Assembly: GCA_013399115.1 (NCBI GenBank)
Contig: VXAA01007176.1
Span: 62,001-126,000, forward strand
Direction: 5' to 3'
DNA length: 64,000 nt
From: Anseranas semipalmata
Lineage: Eukaryota > Chordata > Aves > Anseriformes > Anseranatidae
Under the pieces are notes generated by a model, which was given only the letters and a program-made list of their open reading frames with translations, did no database searches and had not been told where the DNA came from. Positions within the stretch are counted from its first letter, which is position 1. The number at the start of each line of letters is the position of its first letter. This document shows positions 26,271 through 37,436 of the stretch, in pieces. A program made the translations under genes and the position numbers.

Positions 26271-27809
26271 GCTGCTCAGGTGGTCTATGTGCACTCCAGA
26301 GAGCTTCACCTTGTGTATGAAGACCAGCACGGGAGACTGCACTCATCTGCTGCAGGAGGACCTACCACCTCACTTCTCTGCCATGACCTCTCAAAGGAGC
26401 CCCCACGTTGGGCAGTATTCAGTCCTGGGTTTCTTCGCTGAGACAGCCAACAAAAGTTATTATAAATAATTTAAATTGTGGTGATGGACTCCCTAATTCT
26501 GTTCAGAGAGGTTATTATACAGCTATTAGACTGCAACAAAATGTGGCCACTACTGATCTGGGCTGGTTTGAATTAATGACCCAGAAATGAATGGCTCTGT
26601 ATCCTATTAAAAATCTGCCAAGCCATGCCAGATCCCATTACTTTGGTTTATTTGTAACCCGTCATGAAGGACCCAATGTAAATCCAGATCTGGAGTCAAT
26701 CCAGAACAACTCCAAAAGGCAGCTCCACAATCTCTCTCACATAACAGAGCGGTGTCTGGCTATTTTCATGTGGCATATGACAGTGGTGAAATATTTATTT
26801 CCATGGGTTTTTGTTCACCTGGACCCACGTCAGAGGACGATGGTGGAAAGCAACCGGGGAGACATGAATAAGGACTTGGATGCCCACCTTCCAAAAGCCA
26901 TCTGCTGCACTGGTACCACTTTGCAACGTGTAAATATGAGAGGATTATCTTAAATTTGTGACTCGGGTCAGTGTGTGCCTCCAGTTTGTACTTGACTAGC
27001 TCCAGCTGGCAGAAGAGCACTGGGTTTGGCAATGGCAGGGCAACAGGCCATGGCGCACACTGTTGGGATGGGCCGGGGCAGGTACCCCTGTCGCTGGTGA
27101 CTTGCAGCCCTGGCAGTCAATTTGAGCTGGTGGGACCTTCCTGCTGGGATGGGGCCACCACAGCCACGCTGGCACAGGGCAGCCTTCCCAGGGCATATTT
27201 CAACCCCACCCCACTGCCTGCACCTGGCCCCATGGAGCAGCTGCTGCTGCACGGCGTGAGACCTAGGCACCAGAGCAATAACTTTGGGTTGTCCTTTACC
27301 ATCAGCAATGAAACAACAAGGGAATACCAAGAACAACACGCTGGGAGCAAGTGGTGATCGCTGGGGCCTGGGCTGCTCTGGGCAGCTGGCACCGCCACAG
27401 CCTGTAGGACAGCCCAGGTGTGCAAGAGTGGCACCTGTAGCACGGCCAGTTTCCACACTGGCTTACTTCTGAAGACTGAAAAATAGGGATAAGCACACCT
27501 ATGGGTTGTGTCAATCTGCAAAACATTACCCCTTCCCTCCCTGTGTTGTTTGGGGGTGATGTGAAAGGCCTTTCAGAAGAGGAGAAGAGGAGAGAACGTG
27601 GCCTGAGCACATCCATCCATCCCAGCACTGAACTGCAGCCCTCGATCCAGTCCAGGCTTTCTGCAGATCCCTACTGGAAGGAGGCCATTTTTCTTGAGTG
27701 TATTTCCAAGAAACAGTTGACAGGCTTGGCACAGCTATTCCTGGAAATGTTCAATAGGTCATCTTCTGGAAGAGAGTGCTGACTGATGGAATTGAGCAGA
27801 TCTTGTTCT

Positions 27810-28220
27810 TCGCTCCGCGCGCTGCTCACTGCCTCCATCGCCATTGCCTGTCGCCTGCACCCACACCGTGCCCGGGACCCCCCGGCACCGTGCCCCCGCC
27901 ACAGCCCTGCCTCGGCATCGCCCCCGGGGCTCGGCGGTGCCCCGGCCTCGCACGAAGAGCACCCCGCACTGCACAGGCCCACAGGACTCGGCATACTTGG
28001 AGACTGATTTCCTTTCTGGCAACGCTGCAGTGGTTGTTCTGCGCTGCCAGAACAATTGCCGTGTGAAGGCGGACGGCCCCAGACCGTAAATCGCAGCGCT
28101 GCCCGCTCGCACACGCGTGCCGGTGCAACGGCACCCCAGCGCGCTTCCGGCCGCGCTGCCCTGCTGCCCCGGCCCTGCTCGTCCCGCGCTGTCGCGCCCA
28201 GCGGAGGCACACGCCACAGG
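27810..28220. promoter_or_regulatory. CpG-rich stretch, island-like, no gene recognised
   Basis: CpG is dense here: I count about 19 in the first 160 bp, against very few in the surrounding AT-rich DNA. An ETS-type CTTCCGG core lies at 28144-28150. Several overlapping frames are open on both strands, as expected in GC-rich DNA, and none resembles a known protein. It could be a promoter of an untranslated transcript or simply GC-rich intergenic DNA. Confidence 0.45.
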
Positions 28221-29604
28221 CGGGCTGCTGCTTTTGCAGCGTGTCAGGGTTTGCCAGCAGTGAGAAAGCACAGGGTGAAGTCATGCTGTGAGAAAGTAGC
28301 TTAAGGTGAGGAATGCTGGCGAGGAAAGAAAACAAAGATCCACGTTGGGTGGTTTCTTCAGCAATTCTTGTGCCTTTAACCTGTTACTGGCAGTAATTAC
28401 CCTGGCGAGATCTATTCCTTCGCTGATTTTGGGGCGGACCCTGGCACCCCTTGCCAACTGATGAAAAGGTCTTGGACAGTGACGGCAGCCCGTCCGGGGC
28501 CAGGGCCGGTCAGGATGCTCTCTGCCATTCCTGCGTAGCCGAGGGGGTGCCGCCGGCCAGGCTGACCCTCGCCCCAGGGGCATGGGCTGCGAGCAGGGGG
28601 TCCTCCAGCCTGCCCAGCTGCAGCTCATCAGCCTCCATGCGTGGAAGGTGCCCGGGGTGCTGTTCTGAGAGGCTTAGCATGGCGGAGTTTAATTCTGGCC
28701 TAGATAGCACCTTATCACATTAAAGCATCTTTGCTTCTGTACCAACATGGCTCGGCAAGTACCTGCTGACACCAAAAGCGGCAGCCACACAGTGCTCCCT
28801 GCCTCTGTCCCACGAGAGGAGCACAAGCAGTGGCTGCCTCTAACCGCCTCACCATGAGCAGCAGGTGGATAAGGGCTGCGAGGGCCGGGCAAGGTGCTTG
28901 GCTAGGTGGGATATGATGCAAAAAGCCTCCCTTGCTGCTGCGTCCAGGCTGTGGTGATTGGGAGGGTCTAGTACTGCCTTTGCCTGGTGTCCCAGGAGCT
29001 TTCTCTTACTCTTTCTGCTCTGATGCCTGTGAATACAGCTGTTCACTAGTATTAGTTTTAAATAACGTCCTGCAGGTTCTGTGTTTTCCCTATTCAATTC
29101 TATCCACAAATAATGTACTTGCTCTCTGCCAGGAACTTAATTGCATCCATATCTGTAAAAACATCAAGACAAAACACACTTGGCTCAAGAAGTTGCCCAA
29201 GCTGGCACCAGACTTGCTGGGTCCCCCGGCAGAGGCTGGAGAAGCCTTCCCTTTTCCCCCTCTCCCATCGCGGATACTTTGCACTGTTGCTTGATTTACT
29301 GCCTTACTGCCCCCTTCCTGATTCCCACTGGCCTGGAGCTCATCTTGTCTAGGCTGTGGGCCCCCAAAACTAGCTTAGCATATAACTGCATAGTATAACA
29401 GTGTTTAATAAGGAGCCATAAATTTTAAGACAGGAAAAATGAGTACTGGAAGGTACTGGCAATGCCAACATGGGTGAACATGCAATGGATAATCAGTCCC
29501 TGCCTCTCTGGGGTACAGCCACTTCTCACCTTCCCATGCTCTCTTAGGTGTTGTAAGACTTTCCCTTTTGAAAAATTCAAAGCAATTTGCAAGGAGAAAG
29601 TACA

Positions 29605-29700
29605 ACCACTGCCCTATTGTACAGGTGAGCAGAAAGAGGTGTGAAGAGGTGCTACACTGAGCTCACAGCTGCATGGGAACCCAGGCTACCAATTCCAAAC
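29605..29700 (+). repeat. MIR/L2-like ancient SINE fragment
   Basis: The landmarks CCCTATTGTACAGGTGAG, AGAGGTG, CTCACAGCTGCATGG and GAACCCAGGCTACC occur in the order found in MIR and L2 tails (tattttacagatgaggaa, cacacagct, gaacccaggtct). This is a recalled pattern with gaps. Confidence 0.5.
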
Positions 29701-31016
29701 AAGAAGCTCCCCAGAGAGGACATGGTGCTCAAGGCTGTTCACCCCATTACAAACACAGGAAGCAGGCTAAATTGTGAAGCTTAGCCCTAAATGGGGCCTT
29801 TCCCCCAAGCTGGGGGCAGGTATGAAATGATAGTTTCATTTTGGAGAAATTCTTTCAAAGACAAAGGGAAAAAGTTGTAACCCTTATGAGTAGAGAATGG
29901 GAACACATCTTTGCTGTTTATGAGCAACTCCTTATGTCCAACGCGTGGGACTGGGGAACACTTCTCCCATAGACACCCTCTTATGTCTGGGTACAGGCTG
30001 GGATGAGGGCTCCCCTCCCTCCTTCCCTCGCCCCTGCCCTGTGGGTCCTCTCGTTCCTGAAGATACCTCCAGACACACAGGCACCATGGGCCTACTTCCA
30101 TGTTTCTCTAAATGAAGCTCCCTGTGGGATGCACCTGCTCTGTAACACTGACAAAGCTGTTCTTCCAGATCTATGCCGTCTAGTCCTTTTTTGATGCATC
30201 AATCAAAGCCTCAAATAATCATTTGTTACTAAGTTAATTACCAGTTATGACCACTCAGCAAATATTTCAAAGCGCTGACAGTGAGAAACACCATGTCATG
30301 TGCAGTTTACAAGAAAAAAATCTCTAAAATAAAAAAGGAATCATTCGTAGCGACACTTTTGGGGGTCCTTTCCTCCTAATGTGTGGACATACAGAAAAAT
30401 GTGCAAAAATCATTATCCAGCATTCATTCATTCATTCAGAAAAAACTTCCCAGAAACTTCACATAATTTTCAGAAGCTCATGGACACTGGTGAGACCAGC
30501 TGCCGTGCCTCCCCCAGGGACCTGGGGCTCCTGCCCCAGCAGAAGGGAAGCTGCAGCTTCGTGCTCCCCATGGCTGGCATGGGGCTAGCAGTGGGAGGAC
30601 CACCTGGAGATGGAGGCTTTGCAGGACCGTGTCAGGCTGAAGAATGTGTCTTTCACCTGATCTTCAAGAGACCACTTTCTTTAATGTGAGACTTGCCAGG
30701 TCTGCAGGAAATGCAGTTTATGGGTAAATGCACGTAGGTCAGCGTGAGAGTGAGGAAGGGGTATAGCAGAAGGGGTCAAGCTGTGTTTTTTTGAGTAGCT
30801 ACAGAAGAACTCATCCTTCTCTGGCTGAGAAAAAATCTTAACTTACAGTTTAGGACAGGATTCACATGTAAGCTATATCTTTTAAATCCAACAGTGTTTA
30901 TTTATAGAATGTGCTGTCCTTCCCTAAACCTAAATTCCCTATAGCTCAGTGCCTTCTGATAGGCAGCCCAGAGTCAGTGTTGCTTTGTCATTTTTGTTGA
31001 GAGATTTTTCTTTCCT

Positions 31017-31037
31017 TTTTTTTTTTTTTTTTTTTTC
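31017..31037. repeat. Poly-T tract
   Basis: An almost pure T run of about 20 bases preceded by TTCC. It could be an old poly-A tail on the minus strand, but no element is recognisable beside it. Confidence 0.9.
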
Positions 31038-32529
31038 ACAAGCTATTTAGAAATGTCTCTTCCATTTTACTTGCTTATATATCTCTCTGCAGTCTGGCCA
31101 GCTTCTGGCTGATAATCCTTAGTGACTCACAGATAAAACCTATTAAAAAAAACCCTAAGCAGTGACGCACCAGATGTGCAGTGAAATTTTAAAAACATGC
31201 TATGACTTTTTAGGAATACATGCAATTAATATTAAACAGATGCCTGAAGTTTCCTGCACAGCTGTTTCTCTATTACGTGTCATGACTTTTAATGGCACTG
31301 AGGTGAGACATACAGACATGAGGAAATGCAAGACTATTCCAAATTCAAGCTTTTAAAATTCTAGCAACAAAGAGAAGAAGAAGAAGAAAAAAAAAACAAC
31401 CTACCAAACCTCTCACAGAGTGAAATGGAACATTTTTGCTCTGGTGCTCCACAAAGCAGACAGTGAAGTATGTCTGCAAAGGTAACATATAAGATGTACT
31501 GTTTGGCAGTTCATCACCTTTGTTAGGCACCAACATCTTTATTGGCTTCCTCTGATATATTTATTTTTGAAGCAGAGATCCACTCTGTATTTATACATAG
31601 CTAAGACTAGAACTGGATTACAAGGCTGCATTTTGTTCCAGAATCCCTCTTGCTGTGTGTGAGCTGTTTATGCAAACTGAGCAGGTCTTTTTCCAGGGAA
31701 GCTTGTCTACCAAGTTTCAATTTCCTTTTATTGGATACACGAGCCATTTATTACCCCATGAAAGGCCTCCCTGAAACTCACACTGTCAGGGCCTCCGTGG
31801 ACCTCCACGGTGGGCGAGGTGGCAGCATGACTGCAGGGGCCGTCCGCGTTGGCAGCCAGAACCGTCGGGAGCATTGAGTTCCTGTTGGAGCATGTTGTCT
31901 CCAAAGATCAAGCTCTGGGGTGGGATTCGTTTAATCTGACAGGAGGGATGGGATCCATTTCAATAAATGTACACAGCTGAGACAGGCATCAATTGTAGTC
32001 ACTGGGGTGGGAGTTCATCATCCTAGCAAAAACATACGGAAAAGTAGATGAATTGCACCCAAAAGGGGCCCACTTCTCTCCCTTGACCATAAAAGGATGT
32101 GATAGGACTCAGCTGTGATGTGGGTGTCTCTACTGTAGATGACTCAAGTTAGATTAATCCTTCCCTGGCTTTCTAAAGCGAAATGGTTGGCCAAAGCAAT
32201 TCATCTATGTTCCCTCAACAGCCAGTGGAAAAGAGATCTCTCTAGAAGATGTCACCCCCATCCATCTGAAAGGTGGGCCCGTCTATCTGAAAGGATGGGC
32301 CCAGTGGTGCCCGTCTTTGTTCTGCTGGCTATGGGAGGCTACATGCCTGATCTTTAGATGGTGAAAGTCAGAGAGGATGAAGCCAGGTCTCCACCTCACA
32401 GGGTTACATTGCTTCAGGATCACACCCTCACCCATGACCTCAGTAAGGCCTCAGCATGTCCTTTGGCTGTCATGTCACAAATGCAGTGGTGCTTTCATCT
32501 TTCATCTTTCCTGGCTCCAGGGTTAAGCA

Positions 32530-32602
32530 GTTACACAGGAAAAAGTGTTACTAAGGTGTTAAACAGGAAAAAGCATTACTAAAACTAAGTTACACAGGAA
32601 AG
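32530..32602. repeat. Imperfect short tandem repeat
   Basis: Three copies of ACAGGAAA-containing units (ACACAGGAAAAAGTGTTACT, AACAGGAAAAAGCATTACT and a shorter ACACAGGAAAG) follow one another. Confidence 0.8.
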
Positions 32603-33307
32603 CCTCTGTATGATAAGCAGCTCCACCCCAAGAAACAGTCCTCACCTGGAGGGTGCGGTCCCCACTCCCACCCACTGCCCGCCATCTCAAGGGGATCTCC
32701 TGTAGCCTCAGATTACTCCGGCAGCAGCTGCTGTCGCTGCCCGTGTCCCTTTGGAGGCCCGTTATAGTTCTGATATTTACTCTCTCGCTATTCATTGTGC
32801 CTTCTGTGGGGAGTCACAACCAGTTTATCAGCTACCAGGAGCATGCTTTGTGGGCTGAAAAGCAATTTCCTTTTCTCCTCTTATTGCAGGAGCCTAAGAA
32901 GGGTTTGATTTATGCCATCAGTTTTAGATTTAAAAATCTTCAGCTTCACCTTGGTACATTTCCTGGAGATCGGCAATGCTTAGTATAGTAAGCATTTAGT
33001 AATGTTTAACAGATGAGCAATTCTGTTATGGCATATGATCATCTTCTATAAACTAGGCCTGGATTTTTCCTACCATGTTAGTTATAGCCACTGTCAAATG
33101 GTGCCGTTCCTCTTTTCCTCCTTCTCTTATCAAGCTGATGTCCCCAGGAGAGTTCACAACAGCGAACGTGGCAACCCTTTGCTGCCGCTTCTGATCAACT
33201 GCAATTCTGGCTTACTTTTGTGCAGCACTCCTACTTTGTTGCTGTAATAGCCTTTAAAAACATAAACATTTCCCAACATGCTCAAGTACAGGAGAACACA
33301 ATGGCAC

Positions 33308-34176
33308 TGTAATAGGTTAACATGGCAAGGGTTTGGTAGCAGGGGGTCTGCAGGGGTGGTCTCTGTGAGCAGAGCCCAGAAGTCGCCCCATGTCAGATCA
33401 GAGCCAGCTCCAGTCAGCTCCAAAAGGGACCTGCTGCTGACCAGAGCTGAGCCAGGAAGCGATGCTGGTTGTGCCTCTGGGAGAGCAGAGTTAAGGAAGT
33501 GAACAAACTGCTGTGCAACAGCAGCTGGGAGAGAGGAGTGAGAAATGAGAGAGAAACAGCCCTGCAGGCACCCAGGTCACTGCAGAAGGAGGTCAGGAGG
33601 GGCTCCAGGCACCCCAGCAGAAGTTCCCCTGCAGCCCATGGAGAGGCCCATGGTGGAGCAGGCCGTCCCCCTGCAGCCCATGGGTACCACANNNNNNNNN
33701 NNNNNNNNNNNNNNNNNNNNNNNNNNNNNNNNNNNNNNNNNNNNNNNNNNNNNNNNNNNNNNNNNNNNNNNNNNNNNNNNNNNNNNNNNNNNNNNNNNNN
33801 NNNNNNNNNNNNNNNNNNNNNNNNNNNNNNNNNNNNNNNNNNNNNNNNNNNNNNNNNNNNNNNNNNNNNNNNNNNNNNNNNNNNNNNNNNNNNNNNNNNN
33901 NNNNNNNNNNNNNNNNNNNNNNNNNNNNNNNNNNNNNNNNNNNNNNNNNNNNNNNNNNNNNNNNNNNNNNNNNNNNNNNNNNNNNNNNNNNNNNNNNNNN
34001 NNNNNNNNNNNNNNNNNNNNNNNNNNNNNNNNNNNNNNNNNNNNNNNNNNNNNNNNNNNNNNNNNNNNNNNNNNNNNNNNNNNNNNNNNNNNNNNNNNNN
34101 NNNNNNNNNNNNNNNNNNNNNNNNNNNNNNNNNNNNNNNGTGGTGGAGTCCAGCTGCCCAGCAGGGTAAAACCACA
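33308..34176 (+). mobile_element. Solo LTR of an avian endogenous retrovirus, with assembly gap inside
   Basis: Starts TGTAATAGGTTAACATGGC and ends with GGGTAAAACCACA, the termini I recall for a common bird LTR. It is flanked by a perfect 5-bp duplication, GGCAC, at 33303-33307 and 34177-34181. The left part holds the segment with AACAGCAGCTGGGAGAGAGG and the start of an internal array of CCCTGCAGCCCATGG units. Positions 33692-34139 are N, so the repeat-rich middle is unsequenced. A 5-bp duplication fits ERVL. No retroviral genes are visible, so it is called a solo LTR. Confidence 0.85.
33692..34139. other. Assembly gap of 448 N
   Basis: A run of N inside the 33.3-kb LTR. All apparent reading frames crossing it are meaningless. 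Confidence 0.99.
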
Positions 34177-37100
34177 GGCACTATTGCAGAAATGCTGGCT
34201 TTTTAATGACAAACTCTGCTGTTTGCCAGGGGAAGTGGCATTTACCACTGCATGGGCAAATGAGGCTCAACAGGCCACACTTTTCATTACCAGATTTCTG
34301 CTGGGCTCATCAGAAGTACACTGCAGAGGCGGTTTCTCTGGCTGTGCCTACATCGCTGCCTGGGTATGGGTGCTCCTGCCTGCTCCCGGGCATGCACACA
34401 GTGTCCCCAGCTACCAGTTTCCATGTTGTTATGACCGGTGAAGCCCAGGCTTCCTGCAGAGCCAGTCTGGCCTGGCAGCCGACCACACGCGGGTCCTCCC
34501 ACAGGACTTCTCTGCCTGGTACCGCTGGGTGGTACTACCACAGGGTAGAGGGGACATGGGAGCGAGCAGGCTGAGGGCACCATGCACTCCTTTGCCCTCC
34601 GGGAGGGAGGTCTCTGCACAGGTGGGTGGTGAGAAGGAGCAAGACAGACTGAAATGTACTGCCATGGTCCGCCCTGAGGGGCTGTGCAAGCCCACACCGG
34701 GGCTGTCCATGGCAGGCACAGGCAGGCACGTACACCAGGGGGGCACCCTGAGCAGCGAACAGAAGCACACGCCTACGCAGCAAGCCCAGCACTCACCCTT
34801 TCCTCTTCTCCATGCTTGAGATGCTTATTTTTATGACACTTAAGAGAACAACCTGCATTTCTAAGATGAGACACTTGAGAGAGGCTTTGAAGCAGTCAAT
34901 GTTTCTGTTGACTTTTCATTTCGTTTCCCAAGGAACCAGCTATTTTGGGTGTGAGTTTCTCTGAGCCAGGCTGTGTATTGACTTGCAGTCCCACACCGGA
35001 GCTGGGCGAGTCCCTCACATTGCTCATAGCAGCAGGGAGCTTTTGTCGTCCAATGGAGTCTGATCTTCCCATGATGTCCTCCAGCTCCACCAGGGCTGGG
35101 CCCAATGGCTCAGGGTCAGGCAGCAGGTTAAACACATCCCCCAGCTGGGGCCCAAAAGCCAGTGGGAGGTCTTGCACAAAGCAGGAAGGGCAGCACATGC
35201 CTGTGTGTCCCAACATTGTTCCGGTGCTCACGTCCCTGCACATGGTGGTGGTGATGGCTGCGTGCCCCTCACATGGCACTAGGTGGGTGACAGCCATGGC
35301 TAGGAGCATTTGCTGTCGGCCATGCTTGGCTGCATGCCTGCTGGCACTTCTTTGGGATGACGGCTCTGCTTCAGTCACTCGTGGTTTATCACCTCGCCAG
35401 GATCCCTCGCCTCCTGGGATTAACTTTTGGAAATGGCAGCTGCATGCCCTATGAGCAATGTCCCTTCTAGGAAAGCATGTTAAACCTGGACCCAGCCTGT
35501 CAGCTGGATTTCAGGGTGAAATCTGATGTGTCAGTTGTGTCTGCCCAGCGGAAAAAAAGAAAAAAAAAGAATAAAAAGAAAAATCCTACCTGCTGTGGCC
35601 ATCTGCTGAGGTCAGGGGGACATGTCCTGACACGGGGTCTTGTGGCAGGGACAGGGAGGTGCTGGGAGTCAGCCCTCAGCTGTGGAGCTCATTCCCTCCT
35701 CTCCCATTGCCTTTACTTTTGTCCCCCTGCTTCTCGTCCCCTCCATGCTCACGGACATGTGTCCCTCTCCGTCCTGTTTGCTTTTCCCTCTGTCTTTAGC
35801 AGGAGCTGCAGGGGCTGAGTCAGCAGAGCCCCAGGCTGCCACTGAGGCAGGGAATCTGACAGCCTGTGACACAGAGCTTGGTCTGGGGCTGAACCGAAAA
35901 AAAAGCATAGTCCTCATCTTCACAGCAAACTGCTCAGCCAGACTCAGGGCTTCACTTCTAGTTTGGCTTTCTTCAGATGGCTGCCAGTGTTCTCACGTGC
36001 TTCTGTGATGTGACTTTTGCTTTAGGTAGATAGCTCCCGTCATTTTTTGCCCAGAGTTCTGTGGGACCCAAAGACTTGGTGCTGCGTGAGAAAACCCATG
36101 CGTGCCGCACGGAGAAAACCCTGTGCTCAGCCTCCTCAAGGTGCGTGCCGACCCACACTGCTCTGCTGAGGCTCCCGTGCTGCACCCTGCTCACAGCACA
36201 AGGGCGGCTCACTCAGGCAGCAAACCCCCAAACTTTTCTGTAGTAAATAATCCAGGACTTGCTACAAGTTAGTCGGGCTTCGCTCATACGAAGCCTGCAT
36301 TGTTCTACAGGTTGCAGCCTGAAGTGGTTTCTCAAATTTTGCTAAGTCAGGACCAGCAATGGAGAGGAAGAATATTTAATTATGGAGGCTCATTTTGCAT
36401 GCAGACATCCGACCCGATGGCACAGAGAGCCCAGCATGAGGCAAGTAAAATTCCATCAGAAGGCTTGATTTTCCAGGCCCATACGTGGAGGTTTGTTAAT
36501 GCTTTTTCTCAGAAGCCTTTATTATGGAGAACAGGGGTGTGTGCTGATCCCACGCTGTTTCTTGGAACTCACTGGGAGGCGCCGCACCGGGAGGTAGCTC
36601 GGGATGGGAATCTGAACAAAAGGTGTTGCTTAAGCATTTTGGAGAATAATCGAGCACTTGTTATGCAGTCTGCTTAATAACCTGAAAGAAGGATCCTTAT
36701 CAGGAGGCTCCACATGTTCTAGTTATTCAACTGCTTTCTTATTTAAATAAAGCCTAGCAAATGGGTCCATAAAAATAAAATTACTTCACAGAAGACAGTA
36801 TCACCAAGGTCTGCCTGCTCAGCTCATTGAAAGTTAGGTATTTTCCTGTTAGTACGCGTTCTTATCCTTTTTTACAGGGCTGTTGAGTGCCCACCAGGAT
36901 TTCAAGTGCAGCACCTGGGCCATGTGCACCCAGTGCTGTTCCCGCTAAGGTACCACCAAGATGATGGGGTCATCGGCTCATCCCTGAGCAGCAGCATCTG
37001 GAGCTCATGGGGCTGTGTTGTGTGAGCGGGGAAGCATCGCGCTCCTGGCGAAGAAGGTGTCACTAAAAAATTGAAATGGATGTCAGCGGAGTGTAAGAAG

Positions 37101-37419
37101 CTCTGTGTGCCTGCTCCCTAGGGAACGGTGCTCAGTGTGCGGGCGCGAAGAAACCACACTGCTTTGTGAGGAAAAATGAATGGCTCCCTTAAAAATAAGC
37201 CAAAGCTCACTGTACAATGATGGAAGATTAGAGTCAACAACAATAACACAGAGAATGATTTAGGTTGCAGTTAACAGCAACATGCAGATGTCCCAGGTGC
37301 TAGAAGCGTTTGCATATTTTTAAAGCCAGAAGGGCTAATTCTGTGGCCCGTGCCTGAGCCTCGTGCCTCCTGGCTTGCACCTGCCAAATGGCCAGAGGCA
37401 AGGATCCTTACCACGGGAC

Positions 37420-37436
37420 AAAAAAAAAAAAAAAAN
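37420..37436. other. Poly-A run ending in a single N
   Basis: About 16 A followed by N at 37436, probably a join or low-quality stop in a homopolymer. Confidence 0.9.

Larger units (their letters stand above)
18573..27809. other. No gene recognised
   Basis: Alternating GC-rich (18900-19200, 19880-20100, 21150-22050) and AT-rich segments. Many overlapping frames occur in the GC-rich parts on both strands, as expected by chance. Old repeat fragments at 23.2 and 26.0 kb are listed separately. Confidence 0.55.
28221..33302. other. No gene recognised
   Basis: Apart from the MIR-like fragment, the poly-T tract and the 32.5-kb short repeat, this is unique non-coding DNA, GC-rich up to about 28.7 kb and AT-rich after 30.2 kb. 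Confidence 0.55.

Noticed and set aside
26591..26953. 120-codon plus-strand frame
   Set aside because: No recognisable domain; flanked by old repeat DNA; length within chance.
27671..28335. Several 80-179-codon frames on both strands
   Set aside because: All lie in or beside the CpG-rich stretch where stops are rare; frames overlap each other and none resembles a known protein, including the PLXNC1 first exon.
33414..34441. Frames of 223-298 codons on both strands
   Set aside because: They consist mostly of X from the N gap and are artefacts.
36276..36295. Perfect 7-bp stem-loop GGCTTCG/CGAAGCC
   Set aside because: Such short hairpins are expected by chance in 64 kb and there is no tract or gene end beside it.
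36300..36677. 125-codon plus-strand frame
   Set aside because: No recognisable domain or splice context, and within the chance range for this window.
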